Positions 8,672-17,622 of a DNA stretch of 64,000 nt are shown here, in pieces. The stretch's first letter is position 1; the number at the start of each line of letters is the position of its first letter. The stretch is from Lysobacterales bacterium (lineage in GTDB: Bacteria > Pseudomonadota > Gammaproteobacteria > Xanthomonadales > SZUA-36). Location of the stretch: NCBI GenBank assembly GCA_014238945.1, contig JABAAB010000115.1:1-64000 (forward strand). Reading direction: 5' to 3'. The position numbers and the translations under genes were made by a program. The notes beneath the pieces are model-generated. The model ran no database searches. It was not told where the DNA came from and worked only from the letters and a program-made list of their open reading frames with translations.

Positions 8672-10702
8672 ATGAAGAAACACATGATAATCACACATAC
8701 CTTACTGGCATTGTTTTGGGCCGGCCTGGTATCCGGAGTTTTGGCAAAAGAGGCCAATACCCTGCGTGCCCTGCAGGTGAATGACTACTTTGCAATTAAG
8801 GGTGTGGGCGGTGCGATCATCAGTCCGGACGGCGCCTGGGTCGCCTACACGGTCGGTACCAAGGACCTTGAAAATGACCGCTCCTCATCGCGGCTCTGGG
8901 TGGTGCCAACCGCTGGCGGTAAACCGAGGCCCATGACTGCCAAGGGGAGTTCATTCAGGAGTCCGGGTTGGAGCCCTGACAGCAGGTACCTGACCTTTAT
9001 TGCACCTGGCCAAGGCGATGACTGGCAGCTTTTCAGCCTGGATCTGCAAGGTGGCGGCGAGCGTGTCCAGATGACCAATATCGAGGGGGGTATCGGGAGC
9101 TACAAACGATCTCCAGACGGCAAACGCCTCCTCCTGTCCATAAGCGACGAAGCCAACGACGACAACTCAATCCCATGGGTCATCGACGATCTCATATTCA
9201 AGCAAGACTATGTCGGCTACATTGATCACGTACCCACCCACCTCTATGTCTACGACCTTGAATCACAAACCACCCTGCAGATCACTGATGGCGACCACGA
9301 TGAGTACAGCGCTGCCTGGTCGCCGGACGGTAGCATGGTCGCATTCACAAGCAACCGCACAGCAGACCCCGACCGCAATTACAATTCCGACATTTGGCTG
9401 GTCAAATCCAACCTGCCCGCGGACCAGCAGGAACCCATCCAACTCACCACGAACCCCGGTCCCGACGGATCCCCCATCTGGAACCCAGACGGCAAGCGGA
9501 TCGCTTATCTGACCAGTTACACAGAACGGACCGACATACCTGCGTCCTACCTGCAGACAAAAATTGCGATCATTGGTATTGGAGACGACGAACCCGTGCT
9601 GCTCACCACAGAGGAACTTGATCGCAAGGCCTATGGCCTGAAATTCTCGCCCGATGGGAACACCGTCTATGCCATGCTCGAGGATGATGGTCGTGTGGAT
9701 CTGGTGGCCGTGTCAGTCCCCGATGGCAAACTGACCCGGCCAATCACGGGCCAACTCAGTGTCGGAGATATTGAGGTAGCGCCGGATGGCAGTGTCCTTG
9801 TATCCATCAGTAAGCCGCGTGTGCCCGGCGACCTGTTTGTCCTCGATGCGAATCCTGCTGCTGGTTCTGAGCAGCCACGTCGCCTCACGGACGTCAATGG
9901 CGGGTTAATGAATTCAATCTGGCTGTCGGATGTAGAAGAGCTGCGTTTTCCCACGCTAGATGGCACCGAAATCCAGACGTTTGTCTACAAGCCACAGGAC
10001 TTCAACCCGAGACGCAAATACCCGGCCATTCTCTGGCTACACGGCGGGCAGGAATCCCAGTATGACTATGGTTTCAATTTCCGGGTCCAGTTGTTTGCCG
10101 CCAATGGTTACGTTGTCGTGATGCCCAATGTTCGCGGTTCGGGTGGCCGGGGGCAAGAATTTGCTCTTGCCCTCAACAAGGCTTATGGCACCGCCGATGT
10201 TGAAGATGTCATCGTGGCGACCGACCACGTCATTGAAAAGGGTTACGTCGATCCTGACCGGCTCGGCGTCGGAGGCTGGTCGTCTGGCGGTACGTTGACG
10301 AACTTCGTGATTGCCAAGACGGAACGATTTGCGGGCGCCATCAGTGGCGCCAGCGTTGGATGGTATACGTCCACCTATGGACACGACCCCTACTACCTGT
10401 GGTGGCATACGGAACTCGGTGCCCCGTGGAAAAATCGCGATCTGTGGGACTCAATCTCACCGTTCATGCACGTCGAGAACATCACCACACCGACGCTCTT
10501 TATTGGTGGTGAGATAGACTGGAATCAGCCGATCATCCACTCCGAGCAGATGTACCAGGCGATGAAGCATCTTGGCCGCGAGGCTTCGCTGGTGGTCTAC
10601 CCTGGCGCCTATCACGGAATCCGCAAACCGTCTTATCAGAAGGATTTGCTCGAGCGTTTTGTCGGGTGGTTTGACAAGTATGTGAAACCCGAAACAGATT
10701 GA
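8672..10702 (+). CDS. Exported S9 family prolyl oligopeptidase-like serine peptidase
   Basis: 676 residues, with start ATG 8672 after GAGGA. A signal peptide (to GVLAKE) is followed by a TolB-like WD40 beta-propeller with repeated SPDG motifs (residues about 50-400). The alpha/beta-hydrolase catalytic domain then spans about 410-676. The triad is visible: Ser537 in GGWSSGG, Asp616 in GGEIDWNQP and His648 in YPGAYHGIRKP. The fold belongs to the dipeptidyl/acylaminoacyl peptidase branch of S9, which trims small peptides in the periplasm. It stands alone and converges with the DUF885 gene. Nothing suggests damage. Confidence 0.9.
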   Translation: MKKHMIITHTLLALFWAGLVSGVLAKEANTLRALQVNDYFAIKGVGGAIISPDGAWVAYTVGTKDLENDRSSSRLWVVPTAGGKPRPMTAKGSSFRSPGWSPDSRYLTFIAPGQGDDWQLFSLDLQGGGERVQMTNIEGGIGSYKRSPDGKRLLLSISDEANDDNSIPWVIDDLIFKQDYVGYIDHVPTHLYVYDLESQTTLQITDGDHDEYSAAWSPDGSMVAFTSNRTADPDRNYNSDIWLVKSNLPADQQEPIQLTTNPGPDGSPIWNPDGKRIAYLTSYTERTDIPASYLQTKIAIIGIGDDEPVLLTTEELDRKAYGLKFSPDGNTVYAMLEDDGRVDLVAVSVPDGKLTRPITGQLSVGDIEVAPDGSVLVSISKPRVPGDLFVLDANPAAGSEQPRRLTDVNGGLMNSIWLSDVEELRFPTLDGTEIQTFVYKPQDFNPRRKYPAILWLHGGQESQYDYGFNFRVQLFAANGYVVVMPNVRGSGGRGQEFALALNKAYGTADVEDVIVATDHVIEKGYVDPDRLGVGGWSSGGTLTNFVIAKTERFAGAISGASVGWYTSTYGHDPYYLWWHTELGAPWKNRDLWDSISPFMHVENITTPTLFIGGEIDWNQPIIHSEQMYQAMKHLGREASLVVYPGAYHGIRKPSYQKDLLERFVGWFDKYVKPETD

Positions 10703-10780
10703 TAATTCAGTAATCAATAATACGTAACAGCGGTTGGTGGCAGAACTGGCGAGGAATCCGATAGATCAGGGTCTGAAAGG

Positions 10781-10863
10781 GGCAAATTTGGGTCCAGTCT
10801 ACAGACTCTGTTAACTGGTTTGATTCCTGAAAGGGCGCTTCTTACTTCCTGCCCAAATTTGCC
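10781..10863. repeat. 12-bp perfect inverted repeat between convergent genes
   Basis: GGCAAATTTGGG at 10781-10792 is the exact reverse complement of CCCAAATTTGCC at 10852-10863, with 59 bases between. The element lies in the 238-base gap between two convergent genes. It may form a long-range RNA stem limiting readthrough from either side or be the trace of a small mobile element. There is no U-tract, so it is not a standard terminator. Confidence 0.6.
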
Positions 10864-10940
10864 AGGGTGGCCGGATTGTTGCTGCTGATTTTGCTGAAGA
10901 CTACAGCACGCAGATGCCATAAGTGTTTGTCCACCCTGTT

Positions 10941-12803
10941 TCAAGCATCTTTTGCTCTCGAGATAAAATCATCCACGACCCGCCCCAACACGGTCATCGG
11001 GACTGCCCCGCCAAGAACAATAGCGTCGTTAAACTGACGGAAGTCGAACTTATCCCCCAACGCCGCTTTCGCCTTTTCACGTAACTGATTAATGGCCGCG
11101 TGGCCGACTTTGTAGCCGCATGCCTGGCCGGGCCAGGCACAGTACCGGTCGACTTCGCCACGAACTTCTATGGGGTTGGACCCATTGTTTTCTACAAACC
11201 AGGTATTGGCCTCTTCACGGGTCCAGCGTTTGGCGTGCAGCCCGGTATCAACGACCAGGCGACAGGCTCGAAAAGCCAGTGATTGCATATAACCAAGTCT
11301 GCCAACGGGTGATGACTCATAGACACCGAGTTCATCGGCCAACTGCTCGGCGTAAAGCGCCCAACCTTCGGAATAGGCGTTGAAAGCCAGCAGAGAACGG
11401 ATCAGCGGTTGTTTGAAGGTATATTCACCCTGCCATACATGGCCAGGAATTGCTTCGTGATAGGTAAGGTCCTTGAGGTTGAACTTGGTGTGCAGGTCTG
11501 GCGTACGCAGATTGATCCAGAAATGACCGGGTTGTTTGCCGTCGATAGAACCCGCACCGCCATAAGCTCCAGGCGCACCCGCCTCAACTTCTGGTGCAAT
11601 ACGCGTGACTTCCAGAAAACCGGGAACCAGGGTAGCAAATGCTTTTGGCATTAATGCACGGATTTCGACAAGTGTTTCCTCAATAAAAGCCATGATCTCT
11701 TGCCGGCCCTTATCCCCGGGCGAGAAATGATAACGGGTGTCTTTGCCAAGGGCTGACATACGCTCGCCAATTGATCCTTGTGTGTAACCAAGGGAGCTCA
11801 GGATTGGGTCCATACGTCCATGCAAGCTGGCCAATTGATCCAGGCCCATTTGATGGACTTCATCCGCTGACATGGTCGTTGTAGTACCGGCCTGCAGCGC
11901 CCAATCATAATACTTGTCCCCATCTGGTTTGGCCCAGACACCGGCGTCACTGGTAGCTCTTGGAGCAAGGGCTTCGAGTACTTCAATCTGGCGGTCAATA
12001 GCTGGCCCAATATTCTGTGCTGCAAGCATTTTGGCTTTCTCCGCAAAGCCGTTACCCAATTTCTGTGTCCGAGATTCAAACGAAGTAACAATCCCCCATT
12101 CCTCCGGAGAGCGGGCGCGGGCATCGCGCAGTTGACCAAGGGTTTTTTCCATCAGAAAATCCGGCAGGATGACACCCTGGCTTCCTTCAATTCTTGTGCG
12201 CTCGGCTTCTCCTTCGAGTTGTTCGGAATATGCTTTCATTCGTGAAAGATAGGCCTCTGCATCTTCTGCGGTCTCTAGTGAGTGACTGGCATCCAGAAAG
12301 CTTGGTATTTCGACGAAGGCGCCGGTGTTCTGGGCCACCGCATAGGGGCTGTTGCGATACGACCAATTAATGTTCAGAAGGGCCATGTCACCGTAGGCGA
12401 GGTCAAAGCCCTCCGCGCTCATCTGGAACACGGTGCGCACGACATCTACGTTGAGCGCCTCATCTGCAGGCAGGACATGGGTGTCGATGGCGTCTAGTCT
12501 GGCAAGCATGGCTTTCACGTCAGTTTTGATGCGGGCCTGGCCCTGGGGTGACCGGTCAGTCAGTTCAAATTTATGACGTGAATATTTTCCATTGTCGATT
12601 CCGGCGCTGGATGTACTTTCAGGATATGCATTCAGAATCAAATCCGTGGCTTCGTTAAGTAGTTCCTTCGTCCCTGGATCTTGCGGTTGTCCCTCTATGG
12701 ATACCTGCTCTGGTGCCAGTGGTTCACAACCTACAGTTGTCAAGGCGACTGATGCTGCAGCTGCAACAGACGTTTTCAGAAGGGTGCGGCGAGATAATTT
12801 CAT
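10941..12803 (-). CDS. Tat-exported DUF885 family putative metallopeptidase
   Basis: 620 residues with AAGG nine bases before ATG 12803. The N-terminus is a twin-arginine signal (SRRTLLKTS) ending in TTVGC, so the protein may be a Tat-exported lipoprotein anchored at that Cys. The body matches DUF885 over its whole length. Near residue 448 is the family's zinc-site-like motif YHEAIPGHVWQGEY, with a downstream SEGWALYAEQLADELG segment typical of the metal site. DUF885 proteins are thought to be periplasmic peptidases; the substrate is unknown. Together with the S9 peptidases in this window it suggests growth on peptides. Confidence 0.88.
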   Translation of the reverse strand: MKLSRRTLLKTSVAAAASVALTTVGCEPLAPEQVSIEGQPQDPGTKELLNEATDLILNAYPESTSSAGIDNGKYSRHKFELTDRSPQGQARIKTDVKAMLARLDAIDTHVLPADEALNVDVVRTVFQMSAEGFDLAYGDMALLNINWSYRNSPYAVAQNTGAFVEIPSFLDASHSLETAEDAEAYLSRMKAYSEQLEGEAERTRIEGSQGVILPDFLMEKTLGQLRDARARSPEEWGIVTSFESRTQKLGNGFAEKAKMLAAQNIGPAIDRQIEVLEALAPRATSDAGVWAKPDGDKYYDWALQAGTTTTMSADEVHQMGLDQLASLHGRMDPILSSLGYTQGSIGERMSALGKDTRYHFSPGDKGRQEIMAFIEETLVEIRALMPKAFATLVPGFLEVTRIAPEVEAGAPGAYGGAGSIDGKQPGHFWINLRTPDLHTKFNLKDLTYHEAIPGHVWQGEYTFKQPLIRSLLAFNAYSEGWALYAEQLADELGVYESSPVGRLGYMQSLAFRACRLVVDTGLHAKRWTREEANTWFVENNGSNPIEVRGEVDRYCAWPGQACGYKVGHAAINQLREKAKAALGDKFDFRQFNDAIVLGGAVPMTVLGRVVDDFISRAKDA

Positions 12804-13115
12804 GGGCGGAACCTTTGCATGAATAGCGGTTTGTATACCAGATGATGAGTTAATACGGGTAAGTCATGAACAGTTATTCGCATGGTAGCACGGACACCAA
12901 CAACAGTAGTTGCGCACACTGGCTGTATGCATTTGTTCAAAATATCAGGAGAGTCTGGGCATCCGGGTCTTTCATCCAACCGGTCCAGATCATTGCATGT
13001 CCGATAGAAGTAAGAAAGCAGGAAAAGAAACCCAGGACAGCCATGCTTAATCCGATTCCCACAAGGGCACAGTCAGGACACCCATCAAATTCCGCAGAGA
13101 GGTACCCGGGTGTCC
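12804..13115. other. Intergenic region upstream of the DUF885 gene
   Basis: About 310 bases with no supported coding frame. It must hold the promoter of the minus-strand DUF885 gene. I see no repeats or strong hairpins. Confidence 0.4.
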
Positions 13116-13580
13116 CTACTTTATGCGACTGCCATAGGCATCGCTGTATCTCAAAATAGATCCCGTTGCCAGTTTGTCGCCGTTTTTGAATTCACTGTCT
13201 CCCACGGTGGCGTCCAACATGGCTTCGCCAATTTGCTGCGCGCGCACGGTGGCACCAACGGGTGCGAAGAACCAGTACAATAAATCCTGGTCCAGGTGGG
13301 CTTCCTCTTCAGTCGGGCCTACGTAATCAGGGCGGTACGCAATCACTCTTAGTTTTGTGCCCTCGGCCAGGGTAAACAATTCCTTTTCGGCGCGTGTAAG
13401 AATGTAGGACCCTTTTGGACACTTCATGTATTTTGAATCACATGGAGGGCTCAGTAATGAAAGCAGAAGAAAGAGAAATAAGGCGTAAGCGACGAATCTT
13501 AGATCACTGGCAAAGCCATGTTCAACCGTCTTGCAACTCCGCCTGAGGACAAGAAAATGTACGTGGCGCCAGCTGACCAC
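13116..13580 (-). CDS. Small hypothetical envelope protein, 5' end uncertain
   Basis: The C-terminal 110 residues read as a plausible protein (KCPKGSYILTRAEKELFTL, then AYRPDYVGPTEEEAHLDQD and FKNGDKLATGSILRYSD). They are preceded by a hydrophobic stretch (FVAYALFLFLLLSLLSPPC) like a signal peptide or lipid anchor. No ATG lies just before that stretch. The nearest in-frame starts are GTG 13580 upstream or ATG 13427, which would lose the signal. The upstream part overlaps a plus-strand hydrolase remnant, so the natural start may have been lost in a rearrangement. I do not recognise the family. Confidence 0.45.
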   Translation of the reverse strand: MVSWRHVHFLVLRRSCKTVEHGFASDLRFVAYALFLFLLLSLLSPPCDSKYMKCPKGSYILTRAEKELFTLAEGTKLRVIAYRPDYVGPTEEEAHLDQDLLYWFFAPVGATVRAQQIGEAMLDATVGDSEFKNGDKLATGSILRYSDAYGSRIK

Positions 13581-13643
13581 ATGGTGCCTCTGGATATGCT
13601 GATTCGGGAAGTTCTGGACTGGTTTGATCGGTACCAGGGTTAA
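13518..13643 (+). pseudogene. C-terminal remnant of an alpha/beta hydrolase
   Basis: The 41-codon frame 13518-13643 reads MFNRLATPPEDKK, then VAPADHMVPLDMLIRE and VLDWFDRYQG before TAA. This matches the last 40 residues of dienelactone-hydrolase-like proteins, in which the conserved His follows a (D/G)H(M/F)VP-type segment and the protein ends in LDWLDRYLG. A stop lies a few codons upstream in frame and no catalytic serine region exists here, so this is only the tail of a lost gene. It lies antisense to the 5' part of the neighbouring hypothetical gene. Confidence 0.65.
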
Positions 13644-13701
13644 CAACAGATCGTTGTTTTACTCATTGGGTTTTCTTAATGTTGCCCGATTTTCGGTCTG
13701 T

Positions 13702-14721
13702 CTATTCCCCCTGCGCCACAGCCTGGCTCTCAGCGTAAGAAATGGCAGGATACCTGGCTGGTCGTCCCGGCCCACAGCAACTGGGAATGCACGTCATTCT
13801 GTAGTTGCTATTGGCATTGAAAAAAAACGCGATTGAGTAGCGCGAGGTCCCGCTCAGGTTGTTGTTGGCGAAATGCTTCACACTGACAAATTCGTCATTA
13901 CTCCAGTATTTTAGCAATTCTCCTGTATTGACAATAATTGCGTCATCGCGCATTGGCACGGAGAGCCAGCATTGCCGTTCTTCGCTGAATATACACAAGC
14001 CAGGGCTGTCCTGGACCAACAGTGTAAAGAAGGTGGTGTCCACGTGGGGGGCAATTCCAAACTGATCGGAATTGTCGCGTGAAAAGTCAGGGTAGTGTGT
14101 CAATCGCAAACGATAGAAAGGGTCGGTGAAGGCCGGTTCGAAGAATGTCTTCTCCAGATTTAACGCACGAGCGTAGATTGGCAGGAGTCTTAGAGCCAGG
14201 TTTTCCAACCGGTTTGTAAACCGTTCAACGTTTTTTCTGAATCCTGGCAATTTTCCATCGGCTGGCCAAAGGTTGTCGGCAAGAGCGATATCGCCGTCTC
14301 GCTTGATCAGGAAAGACTCATTCAGGTTACCCCGGGGCCGGTGCGGTAACTTTTTGTTCTTGAATGGCAAATAACCTGCACCTGTGATGGGGAAGCCGGG
14401 TTGATCCATACGTAAATCAAGTTTGGTTTTAATAGGGAGTTGGTGATAACGAGTCGACTGTTCCAACGCGTCTTCAATGGATTTCTGCGGGACGCCGTGA
14501 CCGGAAAGGAAAATGAATCCCGTTTTTCGATTCGCTTCACCCAGTTGGATCGCGGCTGTTTCCAGCGCGGCTTCATTATCAGTGTCGAAATATTCACTGA
14601 CATCGATAACCGGGATATCCTCTCGCCTGGCCTGTTCAACCCGGGTGGTGTCCCAGGTCTGCGACTCCGCCTGGAGCGCCCTTTCCTTTTCAATCGGGTC
14701 AAATTTTCTATCTGGATCCAT
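13702..14721 (-). CDS. 2-oxoglutarate/Fe(II)-dependent oxygenase (isopenicillin N synthase family)
   Basis: 339 residues. The N-terminal DIOX_N part (IPVIDVSEYF, GFIFLSGHGVP) is followed by the jelly-roll 2OG-Fe(II) domain. The iron ligands are visible: H and D in PHVDTTFFTLL (about residue 226) and the distal H in VKHFANN (about 281). After it, RYSIAFFF carries the Arg that binds the 2-oxoglutarate carboxylate. The enzyme uses oxygen and an oxo-acid to hydroxylate or cyclise a small substrate in the cytosol. GGAAG lies about seven bases upstream of the start. The next gene on this strand is an ATP-grasp protein, separated by a transposase remnant. Confidence 0.88.
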   Translation of the reverse strand: MDPDRKFDPIEKERALQAESQTWDTTRVEQARREDIPVIDVSEYFDTDNEAALETAAIQLGEANRKTGFIFLSGHGVPQKSIEDALEQSTRYHQLPIKTKLDLRMDQPGFPITGAGYLPFKNKKLPHRPRGNLNESFLIKRDGDIALADNLWPADGKLPGFRKNVERFTNRLENLALRLLPIYARALNLEKTFFEPAFTDPFYRLRLTHYPDFSRDNSDQFGIAPHVDTTFFTLLVQDSPGLCIFSEERQCWLSVPMRDDAIIVNTGELLKYWSNDEFVSVKHFANNNLSGTSRYSIAFFFNANSNYRMTCIPSCCGPGRPARYPAISYAESQAVAQGE

Positions 14722-14790
14722 ATGTCTGCTTCCGCAATCATTCAGGAAAATGGTCAGAGCCCTCTTGTATTATAGAGAGTCGGTTGAATA

Positions 14791-15024
14791 TTGTTGCCGG
14801 AAGCAAGAGACGTGTCCCGGCGACACCGCAACAAGATTGTACCGCACCGGACGCGGGGCAGGGTGGACAGCGGCAAGTCCAATGCTCCCATGTCATGGAT
14901 GCAACGCCTCAAGCCGGTACTTGCTATAGATACCGAGACCTGCCTGGAGTGTGGTGGCGGGTTGCGGGTGGTGGTCTGCATCGAAGATCCGATTTCGGCA
15001 CAGTTTACAGTTTCGGATGCTTAA
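14791..15024 (+). mobile_element. Remnant of IS91-family transposase (C-terminal tail)
   Basis: The frame includes KSNAPMSWMQRLKPVLAID, then TETCLECGGGLRVV and CIEDP. IS91/ISCR-type Y2 transposases end in a very similar block (WxxRLKRVFxID, then ETCxxCGGxxRVIAxIEDP), with a zinc-binding Cys pair and a short tail. The catalytic tyrosines and the N-terminal domain are absent, so the element is inactive. It sits in the opposite orientation between the oxygenase and ATP-grasp genes and shows an old insertion or one-ended transposition. Confidence 0.7.
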
Positions 15025-15162
15025 CTGAATCCCAAAAAAGTGATTTATATTGCCTATCAGCAGTTCAAACACATTCGTTTTTTTGTCGTCAACTCCCGGT
15101 TCCAGAAACCTCGATTCTACGGCCCTGGTTGTTTTTGATTCTCGTCGAAACTGTGAGCTTAC

Positions 15163-16095
15163 TCAGGAGGCATGAGCGACCGTGAAGCGGGCCAGGGCTC
15201 TTGTAATTTTATCCAACGCATTGAACTGGCCGTAGTAATCAAGCTTGAACTGCATCCGAAAACGGTTCCCAAAGTTGGAAGACAGATGCCAGGTCCAGCC
15301 GCCTGAGTTCAGTTCCACGGCGTACAGCGCCTGTGTTTCAATATCGCGGACAATGTCCTGACCCAGGACCGGGATCATCGGGAATTTTCGATGAATCCGC
15401 TCACCCAACTCAATAATCTCCTGGTCGTTAACCAACTCCATAATCCGGTCATCCGTTGAGTTGGCAGCAAATGGAGAGAAGTTCGCCCTGGCGATCGATT
15501 GCTCAACATCGAGCGTCAGACTTTGATACTTGACGCAGTAAATGACCTCACCCAGGACCGAGAACACACGATAACTGGTCGGTTTGGGACCTGTGTTTAT
15601 CGCCTTTTGCGCGATCAGATCGAGATCGCTTTCGCCGAACCTGGATCTGACAATGTCCTTGCAGGCTGTTGCAGTCACCAGTATGACGCCTTTTCCCTGC
15701 TTACCCTCGTTGGGTTTGATCACAAAACGCTCACCCAGATCAAGGTCGTCGAGGTCCTCAAGTGTGGAGATGTGTTTTGACTTCGGAAATGGAAGGTTCT
15801 CCTGAGCCAATAACTCGTATTCCCCCATCTTGGTTCTGCTCTGAGCAATCATACGGGTACCACGGAACTGATCCGGCAGATCCAAAGGTGTCGGCGCGAA
15901 TATCAGCGTTGGAAGACTGTTTATCGTTTCCAGCGCAGTATTTGGTAGTCGAACCGTTCCATCGATTTGAGAGGCTACAAGAATGCGAATTTCCGGAGCG
16001 ATGCCAAGCATCATATTTCTCACGGTCAAGAAGTCTCCGATGTGCTGGAAGTTGGGCAAATGCATTAGAACCAGGTTGTACTCAAATTTATCCAT
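15163..16095 (-). CDS. ATP-grasp family ligase-like protein
   Basis: 310 residues, start ATG 16095 after AGGAAA. The central and C-terminal parts show ATP-grasp features: the phosphate-binding segment RFVIKPNEGKQGKGVILVT (about residues 135-155) and a second strand/loop YRVFSVLGEVIYCVKY. The Mg-binding end is IVRDIETQALYAVELNSGG, giving the D...E...N pattern. The N-terminal 90 residues would be the pre-ATP-grasp domain. Such enzymes join a carboxylate, through an acyl-phosphate, to an amine or thiol; the substrate is not predictable. With the upstream oxygenase it may belong to a small-molecule or peptide modification pathway. Confidence 0.78.
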   Translation of the reverse strand: MDKFEYNLVLMHLPNFQHIGDFLTVRNMMLGIAPEIRILVASQIDGTVRLPNTALETINSLPTLIFAPTPLDLPDQFRGTRMIAQSRTKMGEYELLAQENLPFPKSKHISTLEDLDDLDLGERFVIKPNEGKQGKGVILVTATACKDIVRSRFGESDLDLIAQKAINTGPKPTSYRVFSVLGEVIYCVKYQSLTLDVEQSIARANFSPFAANSTDDRIMELVNDQEIIELGERIHRKFPMIPVLGQDIVRDIETQALYAVELNSGGWTWHLSSNFGNRFRMQFKLDYYGQFNALDKITRALARFTVAHAS

Positions 16096-16180
16096 CGGGA
16101 GTTTCCTAATTTCTTATAAACCAAGCGTCACAGATCGGTAGGAAATAGCCACCGGCCGTGTAGACTTTGTTGTATTACCG

Positions 16181-16729
16181 TTAGTTTGAATACTGAACTT
16201 CCCTGCAGTCACCTGGCTGTAGTTCACCCAGGGACCAGTCACCTACACGTATACGTATCAATCGTAAGGTGGGCAGGTGAACGGCTGCAGTCATACGCCG
16301 GACCTGCCGATTTCGGCCTTCTGCGATGCTAAGCTCAAGCCAATGTGTGGGAATGGATTTACGATCTCGAATGGGTGGGTCCCGGGCCCAAAGTGCGGCG
16401 GGCTCCGATGTCAGCCTGACCCTGGCCGGTTGGGTTTTGACGTCATTCAATATTACGCCAGCACGGAGTTGCTCACGCGCATTCTGGCAAGGCTCGCCCT
16501 CTACCTGGACCCGGTATGTTTTATATTTGGCGAAGCGGGGATGAGTGATCTTTTGTAACAAGCGTCCGTCATCTGTGAGTATCAGCAGACCCTCCGAGTC
16601 ATAGTCGAGACGACCGGCAACGCGCAGGGATTTGTCATTGAAGTACCGACTCAAAGTCGGCTTGTTTTCGATTTCACGAAACTGCGACATGACCCTGAAG
16701 GGCTTGTTGAATAAAATCACACGACTCAT
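16181..16729 (-). CDS. rluE: 23S rRNA pseudouridine(2457) synthase RluE
   Basis: 182 residues, the usual size of this RsuA-family enzyme without an S4 domain. The catalytic aspartate is Asp42 in GRLDYDSEGLLILTDDG. Other family blocks are visible: FNKPFRVMSQF at the start, YKTYRVQVEGEP, the RluE-type PIRDRKSIPTHWLEL, and EGRNRQVRRMTAAVHLPTLRLIR. It isomerises uridine 2457 (E. coli numbering) in the 23S rRNA peptidyl-transferase region. The protein ends normally at EVQYSN. It is a housekeeping gene and useful for phylogenetic placement. Confidence 0.93.
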   Translation of the reverse strand: MSRVILFNKPFRVMSQFREIENKPTLSRYFNDKSLRVAGRLDYDSEGLLILTDDGRLLQKITHPRFAKYKTYRVQVEGEPCQNAREQLRAGVILNDVKTQPARVRLTSEPAALWARDPPIRDRKSIPTHWLELSIAEGRNRQVRRMTAAVHLPTLRLIRIRVGDWSLGELQPGDCREVQYSN

Positions 16730-16958
16730 GCAGTTACTTTGTCCGAAAACAGATCATTATGCGTGGTTGATGAACGACTGTGAATGAGTTTCGCAATTCA
16801 GGCTGTTTCCTGAATGTGAGAAATCACGAAATTTTGGCATTTTTCCCGCAAGCAACTATGCTGGGTAATAATAACTGAGGCGCAGACTTCCCGTTCCAAG
16901 GACAGATACCGTGTGGAAGTACGCTGAAAACAGTAGCAGTTGCCTGGCAGATTGATCC

Positions 16959-17171
16959 ATGAGATATGTCGATATCTACAAAGAACCGGTTGAGCTTTAC
17001 AAAATTCTTAAGTTTGAAGGAATGGTCGCCAGTGGCGGCCAGGCCAAGAGTGTAATTGATGAAGGATTGGTTCGGGTCAATGGCGAGATAGAGGTCCGCA
17101 GACGGAAAAAAATTGTTTCCGGCGATATTATTGAGTTTGCAAATGAGATTATAAACATTCGGTATCGGTAA
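16959..17171 (+). CDS. YbcJ-like S4-domain RNA-binding protein
   Basis: 70 residues forming a single S4 RNA-binding fold: ELYKILKFEGMVASGGQAK, then VIDEGLVRVNGEIEVRRRKK and VSGDIIEF. Length and order match E. coli YbcJ. The partner RNA is not known. It is divergent from rluE, with about 230 bases between. Directly after the stop, CCCGC-TGTATT-GCGGG forms a short hairpin without a U-tract. Confidence 0.88.
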   Translation: MRYVDIYKEPVELYKILKFEGMVASGGQAKSVIDEGLVRVNGEIEVRRRKKIVSGDIIEFANEIINIRYR

Positions 17172-17572
17172 TCCCGCTGTATTGCGGGAGCAAATTACAG
17201 CCCGGTTTCACGGTAGTCCTAGGCACCCGCACCGGGAAGAGCCTGGACACCCAGGACTTTTACCAACCAATCGGATCTGATTGTGGTTGGGCTTATTAGC
17301 AACCAGGATCACCAGCCCCACTCCGAATTAAAGCAGCGGGGTTAAGTCAATTTAATATTGAGAAATGAAATTTTGACCTCAGACTGGCAATCTGGGGGGG
17401 CTGGGACATGCAAGATCAACCAGGCAGCTTCATCTTGCGCATTATCGGTGCCGTGGCCGTAGAATAGGCCCGTACTGGTCATTTCAGCCAGACGATATTC
17501 AAGTCTTTCTCTGCAGCCCTCATTAACGTTCTTCGCGTCGTGTCAGTTTGTTCCAGGATGAGACTTGTCAGC
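17172..17572. other. Intergenic region, no supported gene
   Basis: About 400 bases between the S4-domain gene and the 3' end of the TonB receptor pseudogene. It begins with the small CCCGC/GCGGG hairpin and holds a 15-base sequence (CCGGTTTCACGGTAG near 17202) that recurs near 22022. No coding frame has family resemblance. Confidence 0.4.
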
Positions 17573-17605
17573 AAAAAAAAAGGGTGGCACTAAGGCCACC
17601 CTTTT
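17573..17605 (-). terminator. Rho-independent terminator of the TonB receptor locus
   Basis: On the minus strand, AAAAGGGTGGC (11 bp, 17595-17605 paired with 17578-17588) closes a six-base loop. The transcript then runs into nine U residues (17573-17581, partly in the stem). It lies 18 bases beyond the receptor stop at 17623. Confidence 0.88.
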
Positions 17606-17622
17606 CTGTACAGATGTTCTAC

